21,402 bases of DNA from a virus: positions 1 through 21,402 of IMG/VR virus record IMGVR_UViG_3300036859_000410; one strand, given 5' to 3'. Shown piece after piece: positions 21,053 through 21,402 of the stretch; within the stretch, counting starts at the first letter, position 1; each line of letters begins with the position of its first letter. The position numbers and the translations under genes are program-made. The notes below the pieces were generated by a model. It ran no database searches. It worked only from the letters and a program-made list of their open reading frames with translations, and was not told the DNA's origin.

Positions 21053-21402
21053 CGCCAGTCGTCCTCGCTTGTGTCTGGGAACACTGTCATGCCCAGATTT
21101 TGGAAATTGACGTCCGTTCCTGCAAATTCGAATCCGTGCGCCTCCGGGTTCTGACGGCAGTCGATAACAGTAGCCCGGAAGAAGTCCGGGAAGGAAGCAG
21201 TGAAATCGCGCCAGCACCGCACATTCGTGTGCATCATGTAGCTGATTTCATTGAACCCGGCCATGACCAGTTTGCCGGTCGGTTTGTCGCCCTTGTATTC
21301 CTCTTTTAGTCGGTGCAGGAGAATAAGGTTGACGTCCGACTCCTCGGCCATGTGGATGAAGCGGCGAAATTCGGCGTTCACCGGCCCGTAGTGGTGTGAC
21401 TT
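21049..21402 (-). CDS. C-terminal part of a probable RecA-like / Sak4-type ATPase, truncated by window edge
   Basis: The frame stays open to the right edge (a GTG at 21381 is probably internal), leaving about 117 residues of the C-terminus. YGPVNAEFRRFIHMAEES and VNLILLHRLKEEYKG look like the late part of phage P-loop ATPases of the AAA_24/Sak4 kind: a YGPLN-type motif, a strand giving 'LILIHR-K-EY' after the Walker B region, and a beta-hairpin domain ending FQNLGMTVFPDTSEDDW. Sak4 proteins are RecA-like and act with ssDNA-binding protein in recombination. Walker A and B lie outside the window, so the family call is tentative. It overlaps the next gene as ATGA and heads the visible operon. 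Confidence 0.5.
   Translation of the reverse strand, partial: KSHHYGPVNAEFRRFIHMAEESDVNLILLHRLKEEYKGDKPTGKLVMAGFNEISYMMHTNVRCWRDFTASFPDFFRATVIDCRQNPEAHGFEFAGTDVNFQNLGMTVFPDTSEDDWR

Noticed and set aside
21053-21217. Upstream extension of the DUF1599 gene
   Set aside because: Low-complexity translation lying in the ATPase gene; ATG 21052 overlaps the preceding stop as ATGA.
1-21402. tRNA genes, CRISPR arrays, insertion sequences and attachment sites
   Set aside because: No cloverleaf, regularly spaced repeat, transposase or integrase was seen by eye; a dedicated search could still find a divergent tRNA.

Overview
This window is part of a tailed-phage (or prophage) genome of about 55% GC, most likely a short-tailed (podovirus-type) phage. 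The evidence is two compact convergent gene blocks, tail-nozzle, ejection-type and tail-spike genes, a lysis cassette and a replication and nucleotide-metabolism operon. No integrase, repressor, tRNA, insertion sequence or CRISPR array was seen. The host is unknown. Two secreted-type signal peptides ending in A-Q, one on the tail fibre and one on a small protein, may be a weak clue to it.

Left block (+ strand, 1-11544). First come virion genes: the open-ended C-terminal part of a probable tail nozzle or hub protein, a small Fn3-like protein, two charged coiled-coil proteins and a 991-residue ejection-type protein. A 926-residue tail fibre/spike with an N-terminal signal peptide follows. Next is a lysis-type module: two or three small membrane proteins (holin candidates), an M15-family peptidase (endolysin candidate), a lipoprotein and a small helical protein. 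The blocks converge at 11545-11691, where a GC-rich hairpin could terminate transcription.

Right block (- strand, 21402 down to 11692). In transcription order it encodes: the C-terminal part of a probable RecA-like/Sak4-type ATPase, a DUF1599/Nmad1-like protein, a MazG-like pyrophosphohydrolase, an adenylosuccinate-synthetase homologue, an ERCC4-type nuclease with HhH motifs, a small membrane protein, two small Cys-rich proteins, an 825-residue UDG-exonuclease-polymerase A fusion, an internal candidate promoter, seven small genes (several Cys-rich or membrane/secreted), and an HD-domain phosphohydrolase. Genes mostly overlap by 1-4 bases or sit 1-2 bases apart.

The central finding is that four genes match the known pathway for replacing adenine with 2-aminoadenine (base Z) in phage DNA. 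The synthetase carries QWGSEGKG where PurA has QWGDEGKG; this Asp-to-Ser change is the reported mark of PurZ (dGMP + Asp + ATP to 2-amino-2'-deoxyadenylosuccinate). The MazG-like gene immediately upstream fits MazZ (dGTP to dGMP). The HD protein fits DatZ (removal of dATP). The family A polymerase fits DpoZ. If they work together, the phage makes dZTP with host PurB and kinases, depletes dATP, and builds a Z-DNA genome. Less usual additions are the uracil-glycosylase-like domain fused to the polymerase, a Tyr-to-Thr change in polymerase motif B, a DUF1599/Nmad1 gene next to mazZ, and an ERCC4 nuclease translationally coupled to purZ. All functional statements are homology-based readings by eye; no search was run.
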